Below, in pieces: positions 45,009 to 54,776 of a stretch of DNA of 64,000 nucleotides (positions within the stretch are counted from its first letter, which is position 1; each line of letters begins with the position of its first letter). The DNA comes from Vibrio sp. UBA2441. Its GTDB lineage: Bacteria; Pseudomonadota; Gammaproteobacteria; Enterobacterales; Vibrionaceae. Where the stretch lies: positions 62,001 to 126,000 of the forward strand of contig DDQN01000021.1 in the NCBI GenBank assembly GCA_002342685.1, given 5' to 3'. Position numbers and translations under genes: made by a program. The notes beneath the pieces were generated by a model. The model was not told the origin of the DNA. It saw nothing but the letters and a program-made list of their open reading frames with translations, and searched no databases.

Positions 45009-46502
45009 ATGGATAAGTCAGTTCCTTTATTTATTGATGGTGAGTTTCGTCAGTCGGTTAGTCAGGATTGGGTTGAGGTGACCAATCCTGCAACGAATGA
45101 TGTAATTGCGACTCTGCCATGTGCTACGGAAGCTGAGATGGCTGAAGCGATTCACAGCGCCAGCAATGCTTTTCGGTCGTGGAAGGCGGTGGCAGTACCT
45201 GAGCGAGCTAGGCTTATGTTGCGCTATCAACATTTATTGAAAGAACAGCATGATGAACTGGCGACACTGTTATCTCAAGAAACCGGAAAAAACATAGCAG
45301 ATGCGAAAGGGGATGTTTGGCGGGGCATTGAAGTGGTTGAACAAGCGGCCAATATTGCCAGCAATATGATGGGTGAAATGGTCGAAAATGTTGCTTCAGA
45401 TATCGATACCTATTCCATGATCCAACCATTAGGCGTGTGTTGTGGCATTACCCCGTTCAATTTTCCAGCAATGATCCCTTTGTGGATGTTTCCTATCGCT
45501 ATTGCAAGCGGTAACACTTTCGTTTTAAAACCTTCAGAACAGGTGCCTTTGACATCAATTCGTCTGGCTGAGTTATTTGAACAAGCAGGTGCGCCAAAAG
45601 GTGTTTTACAGATTGTTCACGGGCGTAAAGAGCAAGTCGATTTTCTACTCTCTCACCCTGACATCCGAACTATTTCTTTTGTAGGCTCTGTACCTGTTGC
45701 GAAATATATTTACCAGCAAGCAACCCAGCACTTTAAGCGAGTTCAGGCGTTTGCCGGGGCGAAAAATCATATGGTGATCATGCCCGATGCTAACAAAGAA
45801 CAGGTGCTCAACAATTTAGTCGGAGCCTCGATAGGAGCGGCTGGTCAGCGCTGTATGGCAATTTCAGTAGCGGTGTTTGTTGGTGGAACAGAAGAGTGGA
45901 TTGCTGATTTGAAAACAGAAATGGCAAAAGTTCAGCCCGGCAGTTGGAATGATCCTAAAGCTGGTTACGGCCCATTGATCAGCAAACAGGCCAAAATTCG
46001 TGTATTGGATTTAATTCAGCAGGGAAAAGATCAAGGGGCTATATGTGAGCTGGATGGCAGCCAATGTCGTGTGGAAGGTTACCCGAATGGCAACTGGGTA
46101 GGGCCTACATTATTTAGCGGTGTAACAACTGACATGTCGATATATCAACAGGAGATTTTTGGCCCTGTTTTAATGTGTGTAACCGTTGACTCATTGGAAG
46201 ACGCGATTGCGTTAGTCAATAACAACCCCTACGGAAACGGTACATCTATTTTTACTGCTTGTGGCGGAGCAGCTCGTAAATACCAGCATGAAATTCAGGT
46301 AGGCCAAGTGGGTATTAACGTTCCTATTCCAGTGCCATTGCCCTTCTTCTCGTTTACCGGGTGGAGAGGCAGTTTTTATGGTGACCTGCACGCCTATGGG
46401 AAGCAAGCGGTGCGCTTTTATACTGAAACAAAAACGGTCACAGCCCGTTGGTTTGACGATGACATACCGAGCGGACCAAACCTGACGATTCAGTTGAAAT
46501 AA
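45009..46502 (+). CDS. mmsA: Methylmalonate-semialdehyde dehydrogenase (acylating)
   Basis: A 497-residue aldehyde dehydrogenase: [60 protein letters not shown], catalytic Cys in [14 protein letters not shown] (C282 or so) and [18 protein letters not shown], the MmsA-type C-terminus. It converts methylmalonate semialdehyde and malonate semialdehyde to propionyl- or acetyl-CoA in valine degradation. The start is ATG 45009, with AGGAG spaced six bases before it; the in-frame GTG at 45006 is less likely. Heptanucleotide arrays lie on both sides. Confidence 0.94.
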   Translation: MDKSVPLFIDGEFRQSVSQDWVEVTNPATNDVIATLPCATEAEMAEAIHSASNAFRSWKAVAVPERARLMLRYQHLLKEQHDELATLLSQETGKNIADAKGDVWRGIEVVEQAANIASNMMGEMVENVASDIDTYSMIQPLGVCCGITPFNFPAMIPLWMFPIAIASGNTFVLKPSEQVPLTSIRLAELFEQAGAPKGVLQIVHGRKEQVDFLLSHPDIRTISFVGSVPVAKYIYQQATQHFKRVQAFAGAKNHMVIMPDANKEQVLNNLVGASIGAAGQRCMAISVAVFVGGTEEWIADLKTEMAKVQPGSWNDPKAGYGPLISKQAKIRVLDLIQQGKDQGAICELDGSQCRVEGYPNGNWVGPTLFSGVTTDMSIYQQEIFGPVLMCVTVDSLEDAIALVNNNPYGNGTSIFTACGGAARKYQHEIQVGQVGINVPIPVPLPFFSFTGWRGSFYGDLHAYGKQAVRFYTETKTVTARWFDDDIPSGPNLTIQLK

Positions 46503-46508
46503 GAGAAG

Positions 46509-46550
46509 GGTAATTGGTAATCGGTAACTGGTAACCGGTAACCGGTAACC
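46509..46550. repeat. Heptanucleotide repeat array, right of mmsA
   Basis: Six 7-bp units: GGTAATT, GGTAATC, GGTAACT, then three copies of GGTAACC. It uses the same unit family as the array to the left of mmsA and lies between the mmsA stop and the acyl-CoA dehydrogenase gene. Confidence 0.88.
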
Positions 46551-46577
46551 CTGTTCCCCTTGTTAATGGAGCATTGT

Positions 46578-47753
46578 ATGGACTTTGAACTTAATGAAGA
46601 GCAACGTGCTTTTGCGGATACTGCTCGTCAGTTTGCGTTAGACAAGCTTAGTCCGATGGCGGCTGAGTGGGACGAAAAATGTATCTTCCCAAAAAAGATA
46701 CTGAAAGAGGCGGGCGAGCTCGGTTTTTTGAGCCTGTATACTCCGGAAGATCAGGGTGGGTTAGCATTAAGTCGCTTGGATTCGTCTATCATTTTTGAGC
46801 AATTATCCATGGGCTGCACATCTACAACGGCCTTTATGACTATTCATAATATGGTGATATGGATGATTGCCAGTTTTGCAACCGATGAAGCCAAGGAAAA
46901 ATATTGTCCGCAACTGATCAGTGGTGACTGGTTGGGGTCATATTGTCTGACAGAGCCTAATGCCGGTTCCGATGCGGCCGCATTGACGACATCAGCGCAA
47001 AAGAGCCAACAAAAGTACATTATTAATGGTTCTAAAGCCTTTATTTCGGGCGCAGGAGAAACCGATGTTCTGGTCGTGATGGCAAGAACGGTAGATAGCC
47101 TAGGGGCTACGGTACAAAGTGGTGCTAAAGGTATATCAGCGTTTGTCATTCCTGCGGATGCGAAAGGCATTTCTTACGGTAGGAAAGAACCCAAAATGGG
47201 TTGGAATAGCCAACCAACGCGAACCATCACTTTTGATAATGTCATTATTCCTGCCAGCCACTTATTGGGGGAGGAAGGGCAGGGGTTTACCTTTGCCATG
47301 AAAGGACTTGATGGTGGTCGTATTAACATCGCTACCTGTTCGGTGGGCACCGCGCAACAAGCTCTTAATCAAGCCACCCAATATATGCACGAACGAAAGC
47401 AGTTTGGCCGCAGCCTGGCCCAGTTTCAGGGGCTACAATTTAAACTGGCCGACATGGCGACAGAGCTTGTTGCAGCCCGGCAATTGGTCCGTTATGCCGC
47501 GAGCAAACTGGATCAGCATGACCCTGAAGCGACTGCGTATTGTGCCATGGCGAAACGTTTTGCTACCGATGTCGGTTTTGCTGTGTGCGATCAAGCACTG
47601 CAGCTTTATGGTGGCTATGGCTACATAAAAGAGTATCCGCTTGAGCGCTATTTCAGGGATGTGCGCGTGCATCAGATACTGGAAGGTACTAACGAAATAA
47701 TGCGCTTAATCATCGCTCGTCGGTTATTGGCGGAAGGTTCAGAAATCATATAA
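46578..47753 (+). CDS. Acyl-CoA dehydrogenase, likely isobutyryl-CoA type
   Basis: A 391-residue acyl-CoA dehydrogenase: FELNEEQRAFADTARQFALD, YCLTEPNAGSDAAALTTSAQ, NGSKAFISGAGETDVLVVMA, QLYGGYGYIKEYPLERYFRD and ILEGTNEIMRLIIARRLL. Its position in the valine block suggests oxidation of isobutyryl-CoA to methacrylyl-CoA. The start ATG 46578 has GGAG six bases before it. It differs clearly from LiuA. Substrate is inferred from context. Confidence 0.9.
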   Translation: MDFELNEEQRAFADTARQFALDKLSPMAAEWDEKCIFPKKILKEAGELGFLSLYTPEDQGGLALSRLDSSIIFEQLSMGCTSTTAFMTIHNMVIWMIASFATDEAKEKYCPQLISGDWLGSYCLTEPNAGSDAAALTTSAQKSQQKYIINGSKAFISGAGETDVLVVMARTVDSLGATVQSGAKGISAFVIPADAKGISYGRKEPKMGWNSQPTRTITFDNVIIPASHLLGEEGQGFTFAMKGLDGGRINIATCSVGTAQQALNQATQYMHERKQFGRSLAQFQGLQFKLADMATELVAARQLVRYAASKLDQHDPEATAYCAMAKRFATDVGFAVCDQALQLYGGYGYIKEYPLERYFRDVRVHQILEGTNEIMRLIIARRLLAEGSEII

Positions 47754-47775
47754 ATATTTAGGAAGGATGATCACT

Positions 47776-48564
47776 ATGTCGATGCCAGCTGAAAATCCCA
47801 TTCAATTTTCAATAAGTAATCATGTTGCGGTTATTACCATGAGTAATCCGCCAGCGAATACTTGGACCGTTGATGGTCTCAACCAGCTTAAACGGTTAGT
47901 GTGTTCGCTGGATCAAAACAGAGATATTTATGCTCTGGTGATCACAGGGCAAGGCGATAAGTTTTTTTCTGCAGGTGCTGATCTCAAATTGTTTGCCGAT
48001 GGGGACAAAACTACCGCTTTTAATATGGCGCGCTGCTTTAGTGAGGCGTTTGAAACGTTATCTTCATTTCGTGGTGTCTCTATTGCGGCGATCAATGGTT
48101 ACGCCATGGGCGGCGGCCTTGAAGTTGCTTTAGCCTGTGATATTCGTATCGCGGAACAGCAAGTGGTCATGGCGCTGCCGGAAGCGAAAGTAGGCTTGTT
48201 ACCATGTGCAGGTGGTACTCAAAATTTGACAGCACTAGTGGGAGAAGGTTGGGCAAAAAGAATCATCCTGTGTGGTGAACAATTGACGGCAGAGCGCGCA
48301 CTACAGATACGTCTTGTTGAAGAAGTGGTTGCACAAGGAAAGGCCTTAGAAACTGCGGTATTGCTGGCGGAATCTGTTGCCAACCAATCGCCTTCTTCTG
48401 TCACTGCCTGCAAAACGCTGATCCAAAATAACCGAATTGCCCCGCTACAGCATGGTTTAATTAAAGAGCGAGAGCTGTTTGTGAATTTGTTTGATACCGA
48501 AGATCAAGCCGAAGGGGTGCAAGCATTTTTGCAGAAACGAAAACCAAACTGGAAAAATCAATGA
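47776..48564 (+). CDS. Enoyl-CoA hydratase
   Basis: A 262-residue crotonase-family protein: VITMSNPPANTWTVDGLNQL, FSAGADLKLFADGDKTTAF, AINGYAMGGGLEVALACDIR, VMALPEAKVGLLPCAGGTQN (catalytic Glu). It would hydrate methacrylyl-CoA to 3-hydroxyisobutyryl-CoA in valine degradation. The AGGAAGG site lies nine bases before ATG 47776. It sits 22 bp after the acyl-CoA dehydrogenase in the operon. Confidence 0.91.
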   Translation: MSMPAENPIQFSISNHVAVITMSNPPANTWTVDGLNQLKRLVCSLDQNRDIYALVITGQGDKFFSAGADLKLFADGDKTTAFNMARCFSEAFETLSSFRGVSIAAINGYAMGGGLEVALACDIRIAEQQVVMALPEAKVGLLPCAGGTQNLTALVGEGWAKRIILCGEQLTAERALQIRLVEEVVAQGKALETAVLLAESVANQSPSSVTACKTLIQNNRIAPLQHGLIKERELFVNLFDTEDQAEGVQAFLQKRKPNWKNQ

Positions 48565-48651
48565 TGGCAGTTAAACCAAATACAATCGCCAGCTGATCCC
48601 ATTGCAGGCAAAGAACCCAAGTAGCAAGGCGAAGGATATATAGGAGTCAGC

Positions 48652-49794
48652 ATGACAGGTGGAGTGATATTCGAAGAGCTGAAATGTCGGGAAAATGGAT
48701 ATAAAATTGGTGTCGCGATCCTAGACAATACCCCGTCTTTAAATGCACTGACATTTGACATGTTAACGCAGTTGAATGACATGCTAATTAAGTGGCAGGA
48801 TGACGACCTGATAGTCAGTGTGTTTTTGGACGGTGCCGGTGATAAAGCGTTTTGTGCTGGGGGGGATGTGCGCACTATGCATAATGTCATGCGTGATGAA
48901 TCTAAAGCCGGCGCTCAGGATTTCTGTACCTCATATTTTACCCTGGAATACCAATGCGATTATCTTATTCATACCTATTGCAAGCCTATTATAGGCTGGG
49001 GCGATGGCATCGTTATGGGCGGTGGTGTTGGGCTCTATATGGGGGCGAGTCACAAGGTGGTCACGCCAAAATCTAGGCTGGCAATGCCTGAAATAAGTAT
49101 TGGATTGTATCCTGATGTTGGTGGAACTTGGTTTTTGAACCGATTGGATGATGGTATTGGCTTGTTCTTGGGGTTAACGGGGGCTTTAGTGAATGCCAGC
49201 GATGCCATTGATATTCATCTTGCGGATTATTTGCTTCTGTCAGAGCACAGAGGAGCTTTACTTGAACAGCTTCAAACGACGTCCTGGGGCAGTGTCGATG
49301 ATCATTACGCATTGGTTGACGAGTTACTTGGTAGCGTATCCCTTTTGGCACAGGGTCATAAGCCGGAAAGCCACTTAATGCCCTATTTTACTCAGATACA
49401 AAATGCTTGTGCTGGAGAAGATTTAGATGCCATTAGTGAGAATATCCTCGCCATTAATGATAAGAGTACTGAGACCGAAGATAAGTGGTTAAGCAGAGCG
49501 AAACGCACATTTATAGCTGGCAGCCCAATCACGGCACACATATGTTATCGGCAATTAACACAATACCACACACTCTCTCTGGTGGATTGTTTCAAGTTAG
49601 AGCTGAACTTATCTGTACGCAGCGGGTTATTGGGTGAATTTCAGGAAGGGGTACGTGCTCGATTAATTGACAAAAGTGGTGAGCCTGACTGGATGTTTAA
49701 GGCGATAAACCAAGTGGATACCGAACTAATCGATACTTTATTTACTTCGCTGTGGCCTGAAGGCAGGCACCCTTTGGCTGATTTGGGGAAATAA
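48652..49794 (+). CDS. 3-hydroxyisobutyryl-CoA hydrolase
   Basis: A 380-residue crotonase-family member of HIBCH type: KAFCAGGDVRTMHNVMRDES, IIGWGDGIVMGGGVGLYMGA, MPEISIGLYPDVGGTWFLNR and a C-terminal helical domain (FQEGVRARLIDKSGEPDWMF). The enzyme releases free 3-hydroxyisobutyrate from its CoA ester, feeding MmsB. The start at 48652 has AGGAGTCAGC upstream. The order hydratase-hydrolase-MmsB matches the valine pathway. Confidence 0.92.
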   Translation: MTGGVIFEELKCRENGYKIGVAILDNTPSLNALTFDMLTQLNDMLIKWQDDDLIVSVFLDGAGDKAFCAGGDVRTMHNVMRDESKAGAQDFCTSYFTLEYQCDYLIHTYCKPIIGWGDGIVMGGGVGLYMGASHKVVTPKSRLAMPEISIGLYPDVGGTWFLNRLDDGIGLFLGLTGALVNASDAIDIHLADYLLLSEHRGALLEQLQTTSWGSVDDHYALVDELLGSVSLLAQGHKPESHLMPYFTQIQNACAGEDLDAISENILAINDKSTETEDKWLSRAKRTFIAGSPITAHICYRQLTQYHTLSLVDCFKLELNLSVRSGLLGEFQEGVRARLIDKSGEPDWMFKAINQVDTELIDTLFTSLWPEGRHPLADLGK

Positions 49795-49852
49795 CACATT
49801 GATCAACTAAAAGTCTGACTTACTTCAATTAACCTCAATGAGGAGGCGTTTC

Positions 49853-50752
49853 ATGAACACCATTGCATTTATTGGGCTGGGTAACATGGGTGGTCCTATG
49901 GCGGAAAACTTGTTAGCTGCAGGTTTTACGGTAAAAGTATTTGATTTAAATGAATCAGCAACAAAAAAATTGCAGCCTTTGGGCGCTGTGGTAGCAGCTT
50001 CGTTAGAAGAGGTTGTTAATGGCGCGAGTATCGTTATTACTATGTTGCCTGCGGGTACTCATGTACGGGCAGTCTACCTTGGCGATCATCATGGTGGTGT
50101 GGGACTCGTTAAATTGGTTAGTCAGGGCACGTTTTTAATAGACTCATCGACCATTGACCCAGATTCTGCGCGAATAGTTGCAAATGAAGCGGAAAAAAGA
50201 GGTTTACAGTTTGTAGACGCACCAGTATCTGGGGGTGTTGCAGGAGCAAAAGCGGCTACATTAACTTTCATTGTTGGTGGTACCGATGATGCCTTCAATA
50301 AGGCCCAGACTATTTTACAGCATGTAGGGAAAAATGTGTTTCATGCTGGTAATGCCGGGGATGGGCAGATGGCAAAAATCTGCAATAACCTTATGTTAGG
50401 TATTTTGATGTCGGGAACTTGTGAGGCGCTTAATCTCGGTATTGATAATGGTCTGGATCCTAAAGTGCTTTCCGACATTATGTTACAAAGCTCCGGACGA
50501 AATTGGGCATTAGAATTATACAACCCATGCCCGGGAGTGATGGAAAAATCCCCTGCCAGTAATCAATATCAGCCCGGATTTATGAGTAAATTAATGCTAA
50601 AAGATCTTGGTTTAGGTATGGATGCGGCGATCCAAAGCCAATCGTCAATCCCAATGGGAACATTAGCTCGGAATTTATACGCTTTTCATAACGCAAACGG
50701 TAATGAGGAGATGGACTTTTCCAGCTTATTTAAGTTTTATTCTAAGTCGTAA
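49853..50752 (+). CDS. mmsB: 3-hydroxyisobutyrate dehydrogenase
   Basis: A 299-residue beta-hydroxyacid dehydrogenase: IAFIGLGNMGGPMAENLLAA (NAD loop), STIDPDSARIVANEAEKRGL, VDAPVSGGVAGAKAATLTFI and KICNNLMLGILMSGTCEALN (catalytic Lys). It oxidises 3-hydroxyisobutyrate to methylmalonate semialdehyde, the substrate of MmsA. GAGGAGG precedes ATG 49853, so the frame open five codons earlier is not used. It belongs to the rightward valine operon. Confidence 0.94.
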   Translation: MNTIAFIGLGNMGGPMAENLLAAGFTVKVFDLNESATKKLQPLGAVVAASLEEVVNGASIVITMLPAGTHVRAVYLGDHHGGVGLVKLVSQGTFLIDSSTIDPDSARIVANEAEKRGLQFVDAPVSGGVAGAKAATLTFIVGGTDDAFNKAQTILQHVGKNVFHAGNAGDGQMAKICNNLMLGILMSGTCEALNLGIDNGLDPKVLSDIMLQSSGRNWALELYNPCPGVMEKSPASNQYQPGFMSKLMLKDLGLGMDAAIQSQSSIPMGTLARNLYAFHNANGNEEMDFSSLFKFYSKS

Positions 50753-50784
50753 CCCTAGGCGAAAAATGGGTAAGGGAAGGGCGT

Positions 50785-51543
50785 ATGAATCTTAATAATA
50801 GTGTAATAGCCATAACCGGAGCAGGACAAGGGTTGGGGCAAATGATGGCGGTAACATTGGCGCAATCGGGTGCCGACCTGGCGTTGTTGGATGTGAATGA
50901 AGACACATTGCGACAGACTCAAAATCAATGTAGCTCTTACCATGTTAAGGCAATGATTTATAAAGTTGATGTTACTGATGAAAAGAATGTAGAACAAACG
51001 TTTAATAGTATCGTTGATGACTTTGGGCAGCTTGATGGGCTGATAAATAACGCAGGCATATTGCGTGATGGGTTGTTGGTGAAAGTGAAAGACGGCGACA
51101 TGACCAAGATGTCTTTGGCTCAATTTAACGCTGTTATAAACGTTAATGTTACAGGATCATTTTTATGCGGTAGAGAAGCGGCCACCAAAATGATTTTAAC
51201 CAAACGAAAAGGAGTAATTATTAATATCTCCAGCGTAGCTCGCGCAGGCAATATAGGCCAGACCAATTACGCAGCATCAAAGGCAGCAGTGGCAACGATG
51301 GCAACCTGTTGGGCGAAGGAATTAGCTCGTTATGGGATTCGTGCAGCCGCCATTGCACCGGGTGTGATTCAAACCGCAATGGCGGATCAAATTAAATCCG
51401 ATGCCGTTGACCGTTTAAAAAAAATGATCCCTTTAGGACGGATTGGTGCGCCTAATGAAATTGCTCATGCGGCTATATATATTCTTGAAAATGACTATTT
51501 TACTGGCAGAGTATTGGAAGTCGATGGTGGGATGAGGATGTGA
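50785..51543 (+). CDS. SDR-family oxidoreductase
   Basis: A 252-residue short-chain dehydrogenase: VIAITGAGQGLGQMMAVTLA (nucleotide loop), NNAGILRDGLLVKVKD, GVIINISSVARAGNIGQTNY with the YxxxK catalytic pair in YAASKAAVATMATC, and VDGGMRM at the end. Members include 3-oxoacyl-ACP reductases and 3-hydroxyacyl-CoA dehydrogenases; a 3-hydroxy-2-methylbutyryl-CoA dehydrogenase role (isoleucine) would fit the neighbourhood. It is the last gene of the block, 32 bp after mmsB. Confidence 0.9.
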   Translation: MNLNNSVIAITGAGQGLGQMMAVTLAQSGADLALLDVNEDTLRQTQNQCSSYHVKAMIYKVDVTDEKNVEQTFNSIVDDFGQLDGLINNAGILRDGLLVKVKDGDMTKMSLAQFNAVINVNVTGSFLCGREAATKMILTKRKGVIINISSVARAGNIGQTNYAASKAAVATMATCWAKELARYGIRAAAIAPGVIQTAMADQIKSDAVDRLKKMIPLGRIGAPNEIAHAAIYILENDYFTGRVLEVDGGMRM

Positions 51544-51574
51544 ACGGTTGCATTATTGGACTATATCGTAAAGT

Positions 51575-53026
51575 TTAGCCGGAAGCTTGCTTTGTTCTTA
51601 TGCAATTTCGGCCATCTTCTTTGGCTTTATAGAGTGCAATATCGGCTCTGCCGATGACGTCGTCTAACAAGTCTCCTTCAGCGGCTTGTGTTATACCAAT
51701 GCTGACGGTTATCTGCTTAGTAAAGTCAGTCCCGCTTTCTATATGAAGGCGAATTTTTTCGGCAAGAACTTTGGCATTCTCAAGAGAGCTGTTGTGAGCC
51801 AAAACAACAAACTCCTCTCCACCCCAACGAGCAACGTAGTCGGTTTTACGAGTTGAAGCTGCAATGATTGAAGAGATTTCTTTTAAGGCCTTGTCGCCAA
51901 TCAGGTGACCATACTGATCATTAATATCTTTAAATCGGTCCACGTCGATAAGCAATACTGAAATAGGAACCATAGTTCGGTTACTTTGCATTAATGATTG
52001 TGTTGCATTATCTTCAAAAGCTTGCCTGTTATGCAGCCTAGTTAAACGGTCTGTGGTGGCCAATATTTCTAATTTTTTATGGAAGTAGTTAACCACCCAC
52101 GACACGATAATAAGGGTAACAAAAACAGTTGCGAGCCCAATAAACATATTGGCATATAAAATGTTGCTCACTTTATTCAAGGTGCGTTCTTTTTGTTCGA
52201 TAAGCATCCACCAGTTCATCTCCGGTATATAACGTAAATTGAGTAAAAAGTGGCCTTGTTTATTTTCGTATTCAAAAAACGATGTCGTATTTTTCTTGTT
52301 GCCAATAAGGGTATTGGTAAGGTTGGGTATATCAGACATGGTAGCGGTGGTTAAATCTGAACCCACAGATCGAGACACTATCTCCCTATTCATATTGATA
52401 AAGTAGATATTCTGCTTATAGTTTTCTTTATATCTTTCCAGAATATTGTTGATGACGCTAAGCTCTAACCCTAAGCCAACGACACCTATGTTTTTACCGT
52501 GGTATTGCACTTTATAATTAATAAAAACGGTCGGTGTTTCGCCTGTATCAATATTGGCACCTACATTGAGTTCATAAGTCTCGTTACCTTCTATAAAATC
52601 AAAATACCAGCTTGCCTGTGGGTCGTCTCTGGATTCAAAAACCTTAATCCCTTCAGAGTTGTAGTATTGCTGAGATTGCTCAGAAACTAAAAAGCTGATT
52701 AGTGCGTTATTGTTCTGCTTAATTTTAGCAAGGTACTGTGTCAGCTCTTGAGAATCGGACTCACCATTGAGCAACCATTGTTGAATGTATCGATCGTTGG
52801 CGAGCATAGATGAGGCGACAATAGCAGGAAGAATATTGAAGGTGATTTCAGAATAGGCTTCTGTGCTCGCTCGGGGAAGCTCTGATTCGATAATAGACCT
52901 TTCTAGGCTGTGTTTTAAATAATGGAAGCCCACTGCATTGGTGAAAAGAAAACCCGACAGTAGTAACACCGCGATGATGGTAATCAATAATCCTCTTTTG
53001 GAGTTACTGGTGTTAACCGAAAACAT
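51575..53026 (-). CDS. Membrane diguanylate cyclase (Cache + GGDEF)
   Basis: A 483-residue protein. A first membrane helix lies near residues 12-30. The periplasmic Cache-like sensor is about 30-280, with VFINYKVQYHGKNIGVVGLG. A second membrane helix near 288-312 is followed by a GGDEF domain with LTRLHNRQAFEDN, DVDRFKDINDQYGHLIGD and ARWGGEEFVVLA. The RxxD inhibitory site (RKTD) precedes the signature by five residues, so product inhibition is expected. It makes c-di-GMP from GTP. It converges with the SDR gene with a 31 bp gap. Confidence 0.93.
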   Translation of the reverse strand: MFSVNTSNSKRGLLITIIAVLLLSGFLFTNAVGFHYLKHSLERSIIESELPRASTEAYSEITFNILPAIVASSMLANDRYIQQWLLNGESDSQELTQYLAKIKQNNNALISFLVSEQSQQYYNSEGIKVFESRDDPQASWYFDFIEGNETYELNVGANIDTGETPTVFINYKVQYHGKNIGVVGLGLELSVINNILERYKENYKQNIYFINMNREIVSRSVGSDLTTATMSDIPNLTNTLIGNKKNTTSFFEYENKQGHFLLNLRYIPEMNWWMLIEQKERTLNKVSNILYANMFIGLATVFVTLIIVSWVVNYFHKKLEILATTDRLTRLHNRQAFEDNATQSLMQSNRTMVPISVLLIDVDRFKDINDQYGHLIGDKALKEISSIIAASTRKTDYVARWGGEEFVVLAHNSSLENAKVLAEKIRLHIESGTDFTKQITVSIGITQAAEGDLLDDVIGRADIALYKAKEDGRNCIRTKQASG

Positions 53027-53066
53027 AAGCTACCTTGATATGGTGAAACGAGCTTAAACAGTGCAA

Positions 53067-53100
53067 AATCGTATTATTTAAATCGTATTATTTAAATCGT
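53067..53100. repeat. Tandem 14-bp repeat upstream of the GGDEF gene
   Basis: AATCGTATTATTTA occurs twice in tandem (53067-53080, 53081-53094) plus a partial third unit AATCGT. It lies in the promoter region of the leftward GGDEF gene. Confidence 0.7.
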
Positions 53101-53258
53101 CTAATCGTTTGATTATAGATTAAAATCGGACTATTGCTGTTACGTTCTTTATCAATAGTGATGGAACTTATTTCGAATAAATTCATATGAACATAAATTA
53201 TACATTCACGCGGTTATTATAGAGTTAAATAATATATATCAAGAAGCAGGATTTAGTG

Positions 53259-54518
53259 TTACCGCGCTAATTTGTGATGAGCGCGGGAAAAATGACCAGC
53301 ACAGAACGCGCCAACGATAGACAATTCACCAGCCAAACATAGTGCAGCACAGACTTCGGCTAAAGCTTGTGATTTGCCGTTTCCGTGCAAGCCCATAATG
53401 TCTAAACATGCTTTTTGACTGGGTAACCCGGTACCGCCGCCCACGGTACCAACCATTAGGTTGGGTAATGTGACACTGGCATATAATCCGCCATCACGAT
53501 CCACTTCCATGCGCGTCATTCCGATGGCCGACTCAGCCACGCAAGCGGCATCTTGTCCACAAGCAATATACAATGCAGCCAGCGCATTAGCATAATGGGC
53601 GTTGATACCTATGGTGCCGCTTAACGCACCACCAACCGTGGTCATTTGGCCAAACTGCATCATTTTTTCTGGTGTCGTATGCAGATACTTTTCAATTAGC
53701 TCTGCTGGAATATGCGCTTCAGCAGTGACTTTTTTTCCTCGCACGCTACGTAACGTCTGGCTATTGGCTTTTTTATCTCCGGAAAGGTTTCCATCTAAAA
53801 ATGCGTATTCAGGTTTAACAGGGGTATTTTCCTGAATGTATTCAAATACTGCATTTGTCGCGATAGTGACCATATTTTGACCAGCGGCATCTCCAGTCAA
53901 AAACTCAAAAACTAAATAAACATGATTGCCTTCAATATTAATACTGATGTCAGTAAGTTTGCCATGTGAGGTTGTAGACTCTGCGATTTGTTTGAATAGG
54001 TCGTATTGAGTCACGGCCCAAGCGACAAACTGTCCAGCCTCTGCTAAGCCGTAAAACGCAAATCCTGGAGTTCTTGTTACCCCTTCATTTAGCAGCATAG
54101 CACTCACACCGCCGGATGCAGTGAGCAGTTTTGCCCCACGATTATACGAGGCGACCAAAGCCGCTTCGGTGGTAGCGAGAGGTACTAGGAAATCATCTTT
54201 GGCAAACAGACCATTAACACGTAAAGGGCCTGCCAGACCTACCGGTACTTTAACTGTACCGATAAAGTGTTCGATGTTCTTTTGATAAACATCTGCCTGT
54301 ATTCGGGTATGGTCGTCTAACAGCTCGTCCCTTAATGCTGGTTTCTCAAGTACTTTCCAGCGTCGTTCAATGTTCTTTTCTGTCAGGTACGGGCTTGGGG
54401 TAAGCTTGTTTTTAGTCGGTTCAAAATGGGGAGACAATGTTCGCTGTAGCTCGTCTGCCGTAATACCGCCACCGAGGATAGAAACGTAGTCACGACGATG
54501 CAGATCGAGTTTAGGCAT
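53259..54518 (-). CDS. mvaA: Hydroxymethylglutaryl-CoA reductase
   Basis: A 419-residue HMG-CoA reductase. Motifs: HFIGTVKVPVGLAGPLRVNG, TTEAALVASYNRGAKLLTAS (catalytic Glu), DAAGQNMVTIATNAVFEYI (nucleotide site), GDKKANSQ with the catalytic Lys region, VGTVGGGTGLPSQKACLDIM and SIVGAFCAGHFSRAHHKLAR with the general acid His near the C-terminus. The enzyme interconverts HMG-CoA and mevalonate; the class (I or II) cannot be settled by eye. No other mevalonate pathway gene is adjacent, though it stands in a window that also encodes HMG-CoA lyase. Confidence 0.93.
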   Translation of the reverse strand: MPKLDLHRRDYVSILGGGITADELQRTLSPHFEPTKNKLTPSPYLTEKNIERRWKVLEKPALRDELLDDHTRIQADVYQKNIEHFIGTVKVPVGLAGPLRVNGLFAKDDFLVPLATTEAALVASYNRGAKLLTASGGVSAMLLNEGVTRTPGFAFYGLAEAGQFVAWAVTQYDLFKQIAESTTSHGKLTDISINIEGNHVYLVFEFLTGDAAGQNMVTIATNAVFEYIQENTPVKPEYAFLDGNLSGDKKANSQTLRSVRGKKVTAEAHIPAELIEKYLHTTPEKMMQFGQMTTVGGALSGTIGINAHYANALAALYIACGQDAACVAESAIGMTRMEVDRDGGLYASVTLPNLMVGTVGGGTGLPSQKACLDIMGLHGNGKSQALAEVCAALCLAGELSIVGAFCAGHFSRAHHKLAR

Positions 54519-54776
54519 GGTTATACTAGGTTTGAAATTTTCGCTGATTCTACCTACTTATCTATTAGAAACAAGTACTCTGATCTATATCATCGCATTT
54601 TTTGTTTAGTAGTAATCAGCGCTTAAAAAACAGGTATTCGACAACTATTTGTTTATACTTAGATCCTAAGCAGTTCTATTGTCAGTTTGCTTGGGTATGA
54701 TATTTCAAATTGAAAATATACGCCGTTAATTATAGAGGCCTAGCTTAAGATAAATGACTATGCATGAGCGATTAAG

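Noticed and set aside
46212..46406. 64-codon minus-strand frame
   Set aside because: Shadow frame within mmsA with no domain or ribosome binding site.
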